The notes under the pieces: generated by a model | Database searches by the model: none | Seen by the model: the letters and a program-made list of their open reading frames with translations, nothing else | What the model was told of the DNA's origin: nothing | Shown: positions 23,150-36,429 of the stretch, piece after piece | How positions within the stretch are numbered: position 1 is the first letter of the stretch | How the letters are laid out: the number at the start of each line of letters is the position of its first letter | DNA from: Nematostella vectensis | Lineage: Eukaryota; Cnidaria; Anthozoa; Actiniaria; Edwardsiidae | Assembly: GCF_932526225.1 (NCBI RefSeq) | Contig: NC_064040.1 | Location: 13,430,856 to 13,494,855, forward strand | DNA: 64,000 bases | Direction: 5' to 3' | Made by a program: the position numbers and the translations under genes

Positions 23150-23997
23150 TATTCCTTTAGAAATCCTTCCCGGGAACGACGCGTTCGTTTCATTGGATTT
23201 CTAAACGGACATTCAAGGAATTTAGGACCAATAAAAACCTCCCCACAATTTCACAAAAATATAGCTTGGAAACTTGGAGTAGATCCCACAGTTGGCCGTA
23301 GCTAGAAAACTCTTTTTATGGGGGTAAGCCTCAGATATTTCTCTTATTTGCATCGGGGGCAGATATTATTTTATCATATGTCTTTCGTAGGTTTCTACTC
23401 TACTAAGGGGGTAGCTGCCCCCGTGCTTTTTCCTTCCTCTTCTAGTAAGATTTAGCGAATACAAAAACAAACGAAACATATAGTATACAATTCAATCTGA
23501 TAAATTTTTAGCGTGATCACAACATCTACACTTAGAAACTGATTCTGATTATGTTTACTCTACAGCACACAAGCACACAAGCCACAATGATCAACTATAA
23601 AAATACCGAATTACATTTTCTTCGTTAAATTTGTTTTTGTTCCTTCCATTTACCACAGTTACAACCACCCTTTCATTTTGTAGTACGAAATACATAAATC
23701 AATTAACTAAAATTTTCTAGCCTCTTAAGTAGCATCTTCTCGGCATCACAATGATACCATCCTTAATTTGATGGGATTGGGTAACTCACGTCATCATAAC
23801 GACGACAAAAGGATGGTAAGCCTATGCCCCAATCCGTTGTCGACGTACATCTTCACAGGGATTCTGTATAACTAAAGATGTTTGCAAAAGAGAAGACAAT
23901 TTTTTTTACTATTAATTATTATTAATTATAACCTTCCCTTTTAACCCAGCCAGACAAAACACAACCTAAAAAAGTACTATCTTTTTTCTATACTTGT
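23150..23997. other. intergenic region downstream of XDH
   Basis: AT-rich sequence returns after the island. I see no gene. The XDH 3' UTR and poly(A) site must begin below 24555; I could not single out a convincing signal because mobile elements occupy 23998-24532. Confidence 0.4.
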
Positions 23998-24532
23998 ACA
24001 GGCGCGTACACAGGATTGGCTGAGAGGGGGTGCGCAGTCATAGGTATCACATGGAAAAAGAATAGTAGTTGAAGATTCCTTAGACCCTGTCCCCACGAAT
24101 CCGTTTTCGTTTGAAAACGCAACCTTTTTGTTCCGTTTTCAAAAAGATCCGCGTCCACACGAAGCGTTTTCATTTTGATACGACCGGTCCCCACGAAAAC
24201 GCAGAAACGATACGAAAACGATAGTTCTACAGCGCTTTCGTACTCGCGCGCCAAGTGGACTGGACCTGAGTTATCACGCCATCCTTTTCGAAAGGTTCCG
24301 TTTTCGTCCATCCCCACGGCATCAAAAGGGTATCGTTTCAAATTGTTCCACTCTGGAGATCGTTTTAAAATCGTTCCGTTTTCGGTCATCGTTTTCGCGT
24401 TTCCGTGTGGACGATACCCGTATCCGCAACAAAAAGGCTGCGTTTTCAAACAAAAACAGATACGTGTGGACGGGGTCTTAATAGAATGCGCGTTCACCCT
24501 GACCATGCTCACCCCCCTGTGAACGCGCCTGT
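23998..24532. mobile_element. inverted-repeat element (ACAGGCGCGT ends) carrying a nested MITE
   Basis: The left end reads ACAGGCGCGTACACAGG and the right end CCTGTGAACGCGCCTGT, an imperfect inverted pair. The interior matches the copy at 4280-4405, which lacks the inserted MITE at 24083-24477. The element was therefore present before the MITE landed in it. Confidence 0.65.
24083..24477. mobile_element. MITE with TTA target duplication (PIF/Harbinger-like)
   Basis: Ends of about 50 bp are inverted copies: GACCCTGTCCCCACG on the left and CGTGTGGACGGGGTC on the right, flanked on both sides by TTA (24080-24082 and 24478-24480). The interior is full of GTTTTCG/CGAAAAC motifs and has no gene. The 3-bp TTA duplication is typical of PIF/Harbinger-derived MITEs. 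Confidence 0.75.
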
Positions 24533-24554
24533 TGCTGTTGTATCAAAAATCAAG

Positions 24555-27500
24555 CTAGATCGACACATTGAAGTCCTTCAACTCTGGATCCGTGTTCGCC
24601 GGAAACTGAAAGAGAAAGAAAGGAGTCAGTGAAACCTTGGCTTTCATTTCCTATAGACGGCATTTTGTGATAAAATAATAATCTAACCGTCTAAAAGAAA
24701 GTCTTATCCTTCATTTACCAGATCCAATTGAAAATAATCGAATCAAATGTAGATCATAATAATCAAATCGAATGTAGAATAGAAATGGATGTTTCCTCAC
24801 ATTTGGTGTTTTGCCAAAATGGCGGTTGTCTAGACATGTTATAATTGTTGTGTTAGGCTCTCAACGTTTGTGAACAACAATCGTTTAGGAAATTGACAGC
24901 CTTTAATGCTTGGGCCAATAGAGCGTGGCGCAAACTGGAGAAGTAACGACATATTAGCAAAACGATATTAGGATGTGATGTCAACGCTGACGACATAGGA
25001 TCTGAATAAAATCAGGGGGGGATCCATGGGTGGGCCGATCGTCCCTGTCCCCTCCCCACCGACATGACGGAACATGACGTGACGGAACATGACGTGACGG
25101 AAAATGACATGACGGAACATGACGTGACGGAAAATGACGTGACGGAAAATGACATGACGGAAAATGACATGACGGAAAATGACATGACGGAAAATGACAT
25201 GACGGAACATGACGTGACGGAACATGACGTGACGGAAAATGACGTGACGGAAAATGACATGACGGAACATGACGTGACGGAAAATGACGTGACGGAAAAT
25301 GACGTGACGGAAAATGACATGACGGAAAATGACGTGACGGAAAATGACATGACGGAAAATGATATGACGGAACATGACGTGACGCTTCAAATAAGCCCAT
25401 TTCACATCGAATAAGACGGAGAATTTATCTGAGTACTTAGTAACTGATAGCAAACAAAATATCAACTGCGGCTTTTTTTAAATTGATGCGACATCTTGTA
25501 AAGTGTCATTAAAATTTCAGCTTTTCGTCCCTGAACTGATACACAGGGCAATAATGATCAAGGAAATATTATCTTAAAAAGCAAAAATCTGGTTATGTGC
25601 ACTTCGGCCTCACGTTATTTGTGTATTGATAATCAGTCCATAATACAAGGAACCTATAGCCACTGAAGAAATTGTGTCTTTTCTCTCTATCTGGAATTGC
25701 GCGTTTTCCGGGTTTTTCCGTCATGTCCTCCCCACTTATATTGAAATATTTGGCTTTAAAAGATTCCTTTTCTTGAAACCCTTGTTTCGGCCCCCTCTTT
25801 TTGGAACAATTGGATCCGTTCCTGGCAATTCCCACACATTTTTTTTTTGTCTTCTTGTCGAAAATGGCGGGCGAGGGACACATTTTTGCCGCCGTATGCA
25901 TCGTGTTTTCGTTTATTATGTGGAAAAGGACTACGCCTTCACGCTAGGTCCTAACCATATTTTCCAGGAGGAAAGAGAAAACCCCGGTTTGCGTGTTTTT
26001 GGCGCGAGCTCGCCGAAAATATCGTGGAATAATATGGAAATCGTTCGAGGAAAGACAAAAATGATTCCAAAAGATAACTGAAATAAGAACACGTTTCCTC
26101 TCTCAGATGTCGGGTTATGTCTTATGTGCATGTTATGTTGTTATGTCGCGGACTCTACACAGTTGAACATAAGAGCATAAAACAGGGCGCGCCTATGTCC
26201 TTATGTCGCTAGTGTGCACCGCGCTACACGCAAGTCTAAAATGAAATGAACAAGGGCGGATCAAGGAGAGGGGGGGGGGGGGGGGGGGGGGGGGGGCGAG
26301 CGGGTCCTACATAAGTCCGGCGCCCCCTTTCTTGAAACTTTTGCTTCGGCCCCCCTTTTTTTAAACTTCTGGATCCGCCCCTGATGAAAACAAATAATGA
26401 GCACTCTCTTCGGTATCGAATTCACATTTGTTATTGTTTGCATTCAATATTGGAAAACGAATTATGTCAAAAATCTCGAACCATCTAAAGACTAAAGTGC
26501 TTTAGTATGTAAAATTCGGGAACCTCGCAAGACCAAGCGATTTGATTGGTTGAGAAACTCGGGATTAAATTCAATGTACACCTCCTAGGAGGTGGATATT
26601 TTCCTGCGCCCCGAAATCAAGCAAAATAGCGGGTGTAACAGCCGAAATGCAAGTGTTTCCGAAAAGAAAATTGCTCTAAAGCTAGTTTTATATAGTAAAA
26701 CAATTATACCATTTCCATTTCGGCGGATAGTGGCTTTAAAAATATATTTCGCCACTATCCACCTCAATGGAAATGAAATAATTGTTTAATATAATATTTA
26801 AATATAATCTAAAGTAATGCAACAGCACCCCGAAACAACTAGATTGAAATGGATGCTTTCTCACACTTGGTATTTTGCTAGGAAGGCAAAGCGGTACAAA
26901 CAAAGACTATTTAAAGAAGGCCAATCACGCCGCCATTTTATGCTCCCGCTTAATGCCGAGTCGCACAAACATCCATTTCCATCGACTAATTCAAACGAGT
27001 AACCGAGACAATTTCAATCAAACATCGTCAATTATGTATGAGACTTTATTTGTAGATTGTTGTTTTAAATTTTCCTAGCGAATAAACCATAGTATTTTCA
27101 ATGATAAATAGTAACAACGGAGGGATTGATTGACAATCTTTAAGCCCAGGAGAAGAAGCCGTGTTTGTATACGGGTAAGATATGGACCTGCAGCACAGGT
27201 GATAATAACTGACCTGCTTAGTGAAGCTATCGGTGCAGGCCATCCTGATTCGCTCACTAGTGGCGGGACTATCCAGTCTGAAGATGCCTTCAACACCCGC
27301 GTCACGCCTGCACGGATGAACAAGCAGAGAAAAAAAAAGTAAATGAATAAACAAACAAGCGATCAATCAAACGAAAAGTAAACAAACCACCAAATGAATT
27401 AGCAGCAAATAAACTAACGTACATGCAGCTAAAAAAACGAACGAATGCCACGAACAACAAAAGAACAGTTAAAAGACAGACGATTAAACAAACAAGAAAG

Positions 27501-30500
27501 GGAGCAACAGACAAATCAACAAAAAATGAACATACAAACGATTAACTAAGGAAGAAACAAAAAGCAATCGAAGGCACAATTACAAGACAAACGAACAATA
27601 TTAGAATGCCCCTAATTGCTTCACATTATGACATTCAAACAAAATATATAAAAAACAGTAAATGGGGCTACCTTGCACTGCGAATCGCTTCCTTGATGGC
27701 GTAGAACACAGACGAAGCAAGGAATAATGGCGGCTCGCCAACAGCCTGACGAGGAAAACAAACAATAACTCAGACTTATAGCGTAACATAAGCCCCTGAC
27801 CAACTAACTGTCCGAACGACTGACAGCATTCGGGGAAATGACTGTTTGAGTTGCTGACCGACCGAAAGATCGAAATATTAAGGATTTAGGTTGTCTCATT
27901 TGGCAGGCCAAATGCAGTCAGCCCCCAAAATCAACATGCCGGTCCAACTTTCGTGGTGGGCCTGGGGGTCTGTCAATTAGTCTGTCCCTCAGTCGGTATC
28001 CACTCAAACCGTTAGTCCCCTGAAGGTAGTATGTTTGTCGGTCTGTCAGTTGAGGCGGTAACTAAACAAATAGCCAATCAAATTACCCTAGATTTCTTTA
28101 GGTAGCCGTTCCGGGTAAAAACGGTAAGCAAACGGGCTGCGGCAACAACACACTCCCATACGATTTATTATATTTGTCTTATAGTATTTGTGAAATGTTT
28201 ACAATCAAACGTAGTGGAAAAACGTAGCTGAAAGCAAATTCCTTCAACCTCAAACAAATATTATTTTTAAGCCGAATGGGGGAAGAGGGAACAAAGGCGT
28301 TTTGATCAAGAAAACGGAAGCATTTCTCGCATACGTTTTACACTTAAATTCTTTTTCACTCTTGCCAACTAATAATAAAACAAGGGCATGCGTGCGCATA
28401 CCTTGGAACTGCAGACCGCTTTATCATTCGGTGCACTTCGAAGTAAATGGACGTTGAACTCGACCGGGATATCAGAGAATCCTGGGATCTTATATGCCCC
28501 AGGCCCTGTCGTCCAAAGAAAACCCTCCTGTGAAAAACGCACTTCTTCCATTGTGAACATTCCCTGGCCCTGGACGAATGCTCCTTCCACCTGACACAAA
28601 ATGAAACAGTTTTGAGTATCTTTTTCGCGCGGCCATACCCCCCGCTCGCTTTCTCTCTATTCCTGCTGAAACTCCACAGAAACGCTTGCTACGCAGGCTA
28701 AGTATCACGTCTTCCCCCCTCTTCAATCCCCATGTCTCTACAGAAAAGTGATCGGTCTAGATTGCAAGCCGTTAAATTAAAATTCGATCTATTTCTAGCA
28801 TGTTTGTAGGAGATAACTCCGTGCCCGGTCGCCATTTTGTTTTCAATAGCTCATGCGAGGGCAAGGAAATAGAAGAGGAGTTGATGCACAATAACATGGC
28901 GTAAAACTCTTAAATTATTATCCCCCCTCTCCAGTGGAGCATGCAAGATCGCAATCACGGTGTTTATCGTTTCAAGTTGTGTGGGTTTCTTATAAGGGAA
29001 GCGCAGTTTTTTTGGAGACCCACCTCCACCCTTCTCCTCCCCTCTTCGCGCGTCCAAAATAAATATATAAGAAGTATATAATTTAGATTACCGAGTAAAC
29101 GAGTATATTAATTTTTATATTGTCTCGTGAATTCTCGTCTGTCAGTAGCAAATTATTATGAAATCCTTGTTATATCATTACCTGTCCGATGTCGATCGCC
29201 GGGTTCACACTGTTCCCTACATCCATCACGATGTCTGTCCGGAGAACCTAACGAAATAATAAGGAATAGCGATGTCACAAGATGGAAATACTCAGGAAAT
29301 AACAATGTCAAAAGAGGGAAATACTCAGGAAATAACAATGTGACAAGAGGGAAATAATCAAGAATAAGAATGTCACAAAAAAAAGGAATTTCCTTCGGCT
29401 GATTTGGGGAAGCTATTGTACTATTTTTTTTTCGATTTAATTTTGTAAATAAACAATGAAACTTTGTTTTAAGATGGATATCCTCACATAATTGATCTTC
29501 AAATATTGCAAACAAAGGTGTGGCTGTCAAGGTCTCTTTGAGGTTGGACTAGAAGACGTTACCTGATCTCATTTTTTATATGACAATACCTGGTGGTCTC
29601 CTGTTAAGCAGTCGATTTCCACTTCGGAACACGCTGCGCCGAACGAAAAATACCTGAACGGGTCACCAGAGTTCGTGTCCCAGTTATAGCCTATATCGGG
29701 TATCCTGTGGTAAAAAATCATGTAATTCTTTGGATATATTTGTCGTAGATAATCATCCCCAATCAATATCATGAACAACAATAAGAAAAAACACCTAATC
29801 AACACCAAATCAGCATCATAAGCATAATTATCTAATCATATCATCCTCGCAACGTACGAGTAAACATCGTCATATCGGCAAAATCATTTTACATTAGCGG
29901 GCAGAAGTAGCGTCATTATGAACACCAATAACCACTCATCACTCATCTTATCACAGTATTCTAATCATTCTCACATTCACTTACTTGTAGAATCCGTCTG
30001 CAGAGAGACTCGTGCGGTCCGAATAGGCAGCCATTACCTAGGAAGGCAAATCTCATTAATTATTTAAAGAAAACGTTAGCTTTATAATACACGAAAATTA
30101 CTGAAGTCACATGAAGTGAATCCTTTAAGCATCTTACCCAGTCATTCCATGTGCCTTTGGGGTTTGCCTTCTTGTACGGTTCAATTCTCCTGACGATTTT
30201 TTCACACGCGTTCTGAAAAACACGAAAGAAGTGGAGAGTAGAAGAGGTTCAGCGTTTAGTGTGAGGATATAAAATACATAGAAACACAGGTTACGGTCGA
30301 CCTAAAAGCCCGGTAAACTAATCACGTTCAGATGGACTGCATTCACCCAGTACTCGAGAATCCGTATGTCGTAACACGCGGTGGTTCATGGGTAGCGTAT
30401 TAACGGCTGAATTCTTGTATGTGAAGGCAATGTGGATGTTCATAAGAACATGAACAAGAATTCTAAAGCTTTTGAAACCTTGGTTTGTATTTTATCTACG

Positions 30501-33500
30501 CTTATTTGCTCATTTACTTTATACCCTGCCGGTTACGATCACAGATTCCCGGAGTGCAACCTTATTTGAAATAAGTGTATACCATGTCCGCCATGCCGTA
30601 GAGAAAATTATCTCCGTACAAAAGTGCTGCTTTGTGCCCTTAGATATCATGACGGAGGAGGGAGGTGTTGTATGAATAATACCTACCTATCATGACCGTG
30701 GTATCGGTGGAGGCTGAAACCTTGCTAAGGGAGGTACCGCATAAATCAAACCTCACATATAATCGTGGTATTGGTGGAGTCAAACGACGTACTAAGGAGA
30801 GGTATTATGCCAAACCTTAAGGAGAGGTATTATGCCAAACCTTACATATATTATGACCGTGGTATCCGAGGGGGCTAACACAGTACTCTAAGGAAGGTGT
30901 TATGTAAATCAAACCTTTACATATCATGGCTGTGGGATCGGAGGCTGAAGCCTTTCTAGGAGAGGTGTGAATTAGGCCTCACATATCATGAACGTGTTAT
31001 CGTTGGAGGTTTACGCCGTACTTTGAGAGGTACTGTGTGAACCAAACCTTACATATCATGACCGTGGTTTTGTCCAAGCCTAACGCCGTACTAAGGGAGG
31101 TATTGCGTAAATCAAACCTCACATGCCATGGTTGTGGTATCGGAGGTTGAATCCTTGCTAAAGGTGTGAATTAAGCCTTACATATCATGACCATGGTATC
31201 GGTGGAGGTGAACGCCGTACTAAGGGAGGTATTGTGTAAATCAAACCTCACATGCCATGGCTGTGGTATGGAAGGTTGAATCCTTGCTAAAGGTGTGAAT
31301 TAAGCCTTACATCTCATGACCATGGTATCGGTGGAGGCTGACGTCGTACTAAGGGAGGTTTTGTGTAAACCAAACCATATATATCATGACCATGGTATCG
31401 GCGGAGGCTGACGCCGTACTAAGGGAGGTTTTGTGTAAATCAAACCATATATATCATGACCATGGTATCGGTGGAGGTGAACGCCGTACTAAGGGAGGTA
31501 TTGTGTAAATCAAACCTCACATGCCATGGCTGTGGTATCGGAGGTTGAATCCTTGCTAAAGGTGTGAATTAAGCCTTACATATCATGACCATGGTATCGG
31601 TGGAGGCTGACGCCGTACTAAGGGAGGTTTTGTGTAAATCAAACCATATATATCCTGACCATGGTATCGGCGGAGGCTGACGCCGTACTAAGGAAGGTAT
31701 AGATATATCATGACCATAGTATCGGTGGAGGCTAACTCCGTACCAATGGTCCAATCATCTATCCTTACATACCAGGACCGCCATGCCGTAGATATCGGTG
31801 GATGCTGACGCCGCGGTAGGGGAAGAGTTGGGAACCGTGTTCGTGCTCGTCTCGCTCAGGTGGATCTTGGATGTGGGGACATCAAGCACCCGTGACGCGA
31901 TCTGGACAATCTTGGTATGCAGGCCTTGCCCCATCTCAGTTCCCCCGTGAGTCACAAGAACTGACCCGTCTGTGTACACGTGGACCAGCGCACCGCCCTG
32001 TACACAAGACACAAAAACGGAGATAACTTATTGTTAAAGCCGCATTGTCACCAGTTTACTTCCGGTCGATTACTTAAAGCCGCATTGTCACCAGTTTACT
32101 TCCGGTCGATTACTTAAAGCCGCATTGTCACCAGTTTACTTCCGGTCGATTACTTAAAGCCACATTGCCACCAGTTTACTTCCGGTCGATTACTTAAAGC
32201 CGCATTGTCACCAGTTTACTTCCGGTAGATTACGTTACAATCTCCGATGATTTTTAACAGAAAACGCGAAAAATATGTCAAAATATTGAAAGTAGTGTGT
32301 ATATTGCAAGTTTCTTTGAGGATGTGATTAGTAATTTAGAGCGGATGGCATGTTAAATATCTCGGATTCTAATATATTCTTTTGGCTTTTAACAAAAACG
32401 CGCGGAAAATATTTCAAAATTATAATAACAGTGTGTCGATTTAAAGTTTTTTGAGAATGTGATTGATGATTTTTGTTTTATAGCACGGATTCTGATAGAT
32501 TTTTTTTTTCGTGTCGGTTGAGGTTTCCGTCGGCCCTTTCGAAAGTAAATTGATGACAACGCCGTTCAATCTGCGTGTTCCACACGGAAGAAGACCACAG
32601 GGTGGTCCTTTGTGCCTGTGTGTGTTATTTTTATGCTTTGATGTTTTCGTTTGTAAAACAACCCACATATTTTATAACTTTTCACGTCAAAAAATGAGGG
32701 TGGTGTGAGATTTCAAATTCAAAACCGTTCCGTTCCGTCCATCAAATTCTCAATCAAATAAAATCCAACTTAGCATGCTAATTGTAGCCAACAAAAAATG
32801 CTTTTGGCTTACGAAAGCCGTTATGTTAGTGAGCCTCGCAGAATAACTTTAAGCGCGACAATGTTTGTTTACTGTGATTACAAGAATTTATTCAATAAGC
32901 GATAGTATTTTCATTTTCATATTTACAGTGGAACATGGATTTTACGATTTGCCTCGGGAGAAAGAAAATGCATTGTAAAATAAGGGTATTGGTCCTCCAT
33001 TTTACGATATAACGGAAAAACCATTGAGAAATCGTTGTAGCGAGGTCGGGTTAATTATCAACTCTTACAAATAATGATATTGAAACTGTACTCTGTGTAC
33101 GACTGTACAGTTACTTTATGTTAGAATATTATTCCCTGTAAGACTTCATCTTAATTTAGAAAGTTCTGTCAAGTAAAAACTTTACGATTAAACGATTAAC
33201 TGTACATAACTTTTTCTCTTTGTTGATAGACAGAATCATAATCAATATCGTTGTATCGAGTTCAAAATTACGGGAGAACAGATTTTTACATTTCACTGTA
33301 TTTCCGCCGGGAGAAAGGAACGCCATTGTACAATCGAGGTTATCGTAAAATCCAGTATCGTAAAATCCAGGCCTTTTACTGTAAGCGCAACACTTTATAA
33401 TAACAGTTATATTTTATAACTGTAATATATGTTTATAACAGTTTATAATACCTGATTCAAAGACAACAGGGAGAATGCAATGCCGAACATGGTAGGTGTC

Positions 33501-34046
33501 AGAGCTATCCCGCGCTTTTTCCAGCGGTTCTGTCTGTTGAACTCGGCCGCACTTTCCAGTCGCCTCTCATACTCCGACTTGTCAATCAACTCACTCCACA
33601 CGCGCCCGAGATGGCACTGGGTCAGCTGCATGTTAAAAAAGGTCCGGTCCCCCTCGCGATAGAAGTTCGCCTCGCGAATCTGGAATTTCAAGACGAATCC
33701 TCTATTAAATAGATCAAATAATATCATTGGTTTATAAGGACGATGATGTCTGGTCCTTCGCTTGCGAAGATCAATGAGATGGATGTCGTCCTCGGCAGGC
33801 TTTCTAATGGCTGACCAATCCCTGACTTGCACAGTCTTTAAGATTCTGGTGCAGATTGGGCATTAAAAGCCCTAGAAGGGTGCTGACTGGGCAGCTTGGG
33901 CCAAAACAATTGTGCCGTTGTTTGCCCCGTAATTTTGATGTGAAAAATATCGGGGGATTTACGTAGTTGTCGACCATTACCTGTCGTCGAGTAAGACCGC
34001 ATGTTGCAGCCACATCGTCAATCCATGACTCGGCAAACATCATCCC
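24555..34046 (-). CDS. Xdh: XDH exons 23-33 in window: molybdopterin domain, second part, and C-terminus
   Basis: Exons: 33981-34046, 33452-33679, 31773-31997, 30138-30212, 29985-30037, 29590-29704, 29182-29247, 28402-28590, 27672-27745, 27214-27307 and 24555-24605. Motifs in order are [108 protein letters not shown] (catalytic Glu) and [15 protein letters not shown]. The last exon supplies 16 residues and a TAG, separated by a 2.6-kb intron. It was chosen over a candidate at about 27150 because that one needs a 27-base intron, and because this one has a normal acceptor, the right phase and a C-terminus similar in length and end (DFNVSI) to other XDH. Confidence 0.9.
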
Positions 34047-36376
34047 CTGAAACACATGAAGATAAATGGAAGGGGAATTACTATAAATTCTGGGGTAAAC
34101 AAAGACGACAAAATTGAAAAAAAAATGGAAAATTGGAAATACGGAGCTTTCTGTTTTTCTATGTTTTGCTGAACCCTTTAATTCCTGGGTATTTTTTAGC
34201 AAAATTGTAAGACCAACACTACGAGTCAAGTAAAGCTACCGCTGACCCAAGACGGTATGCCTTCAAGTTTCCAACAATGTATTGCGGAGTCTTTTCAATC
34301 TAGCGACGGCACTGCTAGAGCCTGTTACTTACAACAGTTTTGCTTGTACAATTAGCTGTAAAATGGGACCTGACGGAGCGCAATAAAGGTATTTATTTGT
34401 GAATAGATCTGTGTTTGCTTGTCTCTTTTTGTAGTTCGGAATTTCGTGTCTTTTTTGGCATGAAATGTTTCTGATTTTAGCATTTGTTTACGAATTGGTC
34501 AAAAATCAAATTTTATATTTTGCAATGGAGTAAATTCTATCAAATTGCTTGGATGCTTAGAGGAATCCATGAGTATCCGGGTCTGGTGTTGTTAAGTTTG
34601 CATTTCTGACGTTTTGAAAGTAAAGAAAGACTTAAATCTTAACGACTTATTTTAAACACAGGTTAAAACAGTTTAAAGAGCCTGAGTCACGAAAAATAAT
34701 ATTAGCCTATATTAAGATCAACATTCCTTGGGTACTTTGCGAAAATCTGATGTAAATTTGTTTAAAACCCGCAAAGTTATGGTATTTTCTTCCGAGACGA
34801 TTGACGGCAATTCGGTATCAATTTTTGTCCCCCTTTTGGAGGACTAGGTTCTAGAAAACTCGCTTTGATTATCGACCTCGCTCTCATGAATGGCCTCGCT
34901 TTCGTGTGATAAAGCGTCGTTTTGCGTCATAATGTTGGCTTATCTTTCCCGCGTTCACTAAGTCTCTTCAAATATATATGGTCAAGGTCAAAACAATACA
35001 TACAAGACACGATCCATCATACATTCAAATAATTATACCGGATTGCAAGTATCACGCAGTATGACTGAGAGTTCGTCGAGTTCATCAGACGAAAACAAAG
35101 GCTACGAAAGTGAGGAGTTTGCCGAGGTAGAGACCCAGTTTGAGCCCTACACGGATGAACCTCTCGCACCTCCGGGCTACAGGGAAGAAGTTGATGAGGA
35201 ATCGAACGACCCCGATGGCCTGAGGCCCCAGATCCTGGCCGACAGAGAGGATGAGATAATACCTGTCCAGAAATGGTAAATTGTTTACCCTATGTTTTGT
35301 CTGAGAAACGATCGAGTCGCGAAGTCTCACGTTTGTTGTTAATTATAGGTGCCAGTGTCAACATTGTGCAAAGAATGAGCTAAGCGGCGCTCTTGAGCAT
35401 CGATGCTGTAGAGAAATTGAGAATGTTCAAGGCAAACTAACATTCGACGGTTCGATTGAGAACTTATCATGCATCACACTGCACGAGGACTACAGAGCAA
35501 TGACTAACAAGGCCGTCCTTCAAAACGTGGCGCCATTGCTGAAGGCAAGGACAGGGCAAGCATACAGGCGGCGTACAGGAGTATCGGAGAACGAGTAAGG
35601 AACTTTTTGTTATACGTAGTTGAGAATCATATAAATATAAAATGCTATATACGAAGTTATAACCCATGCGATTACAGGTTTTGGTTCAGGGTCTTCGCCC
35701 TTTGATATCTGTTATTTTCGCATAGTCGGACCATTTGGAATTGAGGGAGTAGACGAGCTATCTCCATATTTTTTTTTAGCCTAAAAGCATTGCAGTTTTT
35801 CACAAATTTCCCCTTACCTCATGGGCTATTGAGGATACAAGCACCATTTAACTTATTGCTGTTATAAATTGTTTTTCGAAGTTTTTTTTTTATTAATAAA
35901 GACATCGTTAACTGTGATTTTTATTATGGGGTATAATTTATTTCTTAGCGAGTTCATACTTTGTGGAAGATAGGAGCAGCCTTTGACCCTGAAGAAATGT
36001 CTTTTTTATCCTCACACATAACTAATTAGTTATTGCTGTTGCCTATGACAACGTAATTATTTGTGCTATTTTACAGATTTTTGAGGTTAGTTGCCTATCG
36101 CTGGATAATTCGGTGGATATGTGGCTATATAGGATGGGGAAACACTTGCCCATTGTTTGCGTGCATTTATAATGACATACGGACAAGATATCAGACACGG
36201 CACCTACGGCCAAGGGGATATCAGGAGGCCAGGAGCTGATGAGGCATTGATGTATGGCTACATTCCGAATATGGCTCAACCAATGAGTACTGGATATATA
36301 TATATATATATAGAGTGGGCAACCACGAAACAGACCTGTAGGGAAACCTATGTAGTTTGTATTTTTCTCAAACCAA

Positions 36377-36429
<53 letters not shown>

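Larger units (their letters stand above)
19240..23150. mobile_element. GC-rich island: decayed virus-like or multi-gene mobile element
   Basis: The island is sharply GC-richer than its flanks. It holds at least four long, intron-poor frames, on both strands and packed with almost no spacing. Two minus-strand genes overlap end to start near 20084-20100. A divergent pair starts near 20793-20817. A convergent pair meets near 22280. Several frames are broken by stops and frameshifts. The set includes two proteins with glycine-rich hydrophobic segments and one larger plus-strand protein with a hydrophobic C-terminal anchor. The general pattern is that of a DNA virus-like or self-replicating element found in several copies in cnidarian genomes. 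No polymerase, integrase, packaging ATPase or recognised capsid gene is visible, so I cannot name the class. Confidence 0.6.

Noticed and set aside
22298-23305. 335-codon + strand open frame
   Set aside because: It mirrors gene D, is Ser/Arg-rich without domain character, and has no counterpart motif; GC-rich DNA keeps the shadow frame open.
25061-25414. Repeat proteins such as [10 protein letters not shown] or [10 protein letters not shown]
   Set aside because: Both strands and several frames are open only because the 15-bp minisatellite unit is a multiple of three.
27045-27050. Minus-strand AATAAA as XDH poly(A) signal
   Set aside because: It is inside a dispersed repeat that also occurs at 48.2 kb, and the gene continues to 24555.
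27140-27190. Candidate last XDH exon after CAG at about 27186 ([12 protein letters not shown]...)
   Set aside because: It would need a 27-base intron. The exon at 24555-24605 has a normal acceptor, correct phase and an XDH-like C-terminus.
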